Source: Streptomyces marispadix | GTDB taxonomy: Bacteria; Actinomycetota; Actinomycetes; Streptomycetales; Streptomycetaceae | Length of the DNA stretch: 64,000 nucleotides | Direction of reading: 5' to 3' | Assembly: GCF_022524345.1 (NCBI RefSeq) | Contig: NZ_JAKWJU010000002.1 | Location: 4,812,501-4,876,500, forward strand | In this document: positions 63,784-64,000 of the stretch, piece after piece | Numbering within the stretch: position 1 is the stretch's first letter | Layout of the letters: each line of letters starts with the position of its first letter | Made by a program: the position numbers and the translations under genes | Notes under the pieces: model-generated | Databases searched by the model: none | The model's input: the letters and a program-made list of their open reading frames with translations, nothing else | What the model was told of the DNA's origin: nothing

Positions 63784-64000
63784 TCAGTGGCTCGTTGTTG
63801 CCGATGAGTCCTGCGAGGTATGAGGGGTGGTGGAGGACCCTGCCGCGGTGACCAACTCCGTGAGCACTCCGTGGCAGTCCTTGGGGTGGAGGAAGGTGAT
63901 GCGCGAGTCCATGGAGCCCCTGCGCGGCTCGTCGTAGAGAACGCGTACGCCGCGGCCGCGGATCTCCTCCGAGTCGGCGTCGACGTCCGCGGTGCCGAAG
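63784..64000 (-). CDS. Methylmalonyl-CoA epimerase, C-terminal part
   Basis: The gene is cut by the window edge; 71 residues of the C-terminus are seen. FGTADVDADSEEIRGRGVRV, YDEPRRGSMDSRITFLHPKD and HGVLTELVT match the glyoxalase-fold epimerase that interconverts (R)- and (S)-methylmalonyl-CoA. The metal-binding Glu is in VLTELV. A tail of about 22 Ser/Thr residues after the domain is longer than I expect. It lies upstream of scy in the same direction, as in Streptomyces. Confidence 0.85.
   Translation of the reverse strand, partial: FGTADVDADSEEIRGRGVRVLYDEPRRGSMDSRITFLHPKDCHGVLTELVTAAGSSTTPHTSQDSSATTSH

Overview
The window is high-GC actinobacterial chromosome, almost certainly Streptomyces or a close relative. 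The evidence is the polar-growth coiled-coil pair scy-filP, the mismatch endonuclease NucS, an Arg/Gly/Asp-rich Rho, many GTG and TTG starts, and a gene order (thrB-rho-LCP-rpmE-prfA-prmC-tsaC-wecA-atp operon ... nucS ... fdh ... filP-scy-mce) that I recall from Streptomyces core chromosomes. Assignments rest on reading motifs and on family knowledge; no search was run.

Layout. (1) 0.36-9.5 kb, plus strand: homoserine kinase, Rho, an LCP cell-wall ligase, ribosomal protein L31, release factor 1 and its methylase, the threonylcarbamoyl-AMP synthase, and a phosphatase-like protein that lacks its nucleophilic cysteine. (2) 9.75-19.3 kb, plus: a WecA-type lipid-carrier sugar-phosphate transferase, then the complete F1Fo ATP synthase operon atpIBEFHAGDC, with a TTA codon in atpI, an unusual C-terminal extension of atpH into atpA, and hairpins around atpC. 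(3) 19.5-24 kb: a DUF2550 membrane protein, an AEC transporter, a NarL-type two-component system and a small membrane protein. (4) 24.1-28.1 kb, minus, accessory in character: a protein built on 11-residue repeats followed by an in-frame TGA and a further open frame, two nearly identical secreted beta-rich proteins (aerolysin-like by pattern), a remnant of a crystallin-like gene between them, and an intact secreted beta-gamma-crystallin-like protein. This is the best candidate for something undescribed. (5) 28.9-34.8 kb: a secreted GH3 protein, corrinoid adenosyltransferase, an APC permease, 3-hydroxybutyryl-CoA dehydrogenase and a STAS protein. (6) 35-43 kb: a large membrane-anchored STAND-like ATPase ending in GGTD-type repeats, an apparently orphan HypX, NucS, a hypothetical gene, a luciferase-like monooxygenase and a small zinc-ribbon-like protein. 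(7) 43.2-47.9 kb: a GntR-ABC exporter operon diverging from an ABC-F ATPase with a possible leader peptide. (8) 48-53.7 kb, minus: a three-gene formate dehydrogenase operon (Cys enzyme, ferredoxin subunit, NrfD anchor). (9) 54-58.8 kb, minus: two paralogous ABC exporter pairs around an NTF2-like gene. (10) 59.2-64 kb, minus: filP, scy and the 3' end of methylmalonyl-CoA epimerase.

Themes. Conserved proteins here often carry lineage-specific low-complexity insertions or tails (phosphatase-like protein, DUF2550, histidine kinase, LLM monooxygenase, ferredoxin subunit, ABC pair). Translational coupling by ATGA or TTGA overlaps is frequent. Strong hairpin terminators separate several units. No tRNA, rRNA, CRISPR array, insertion sequence or prophage gene was recognised.
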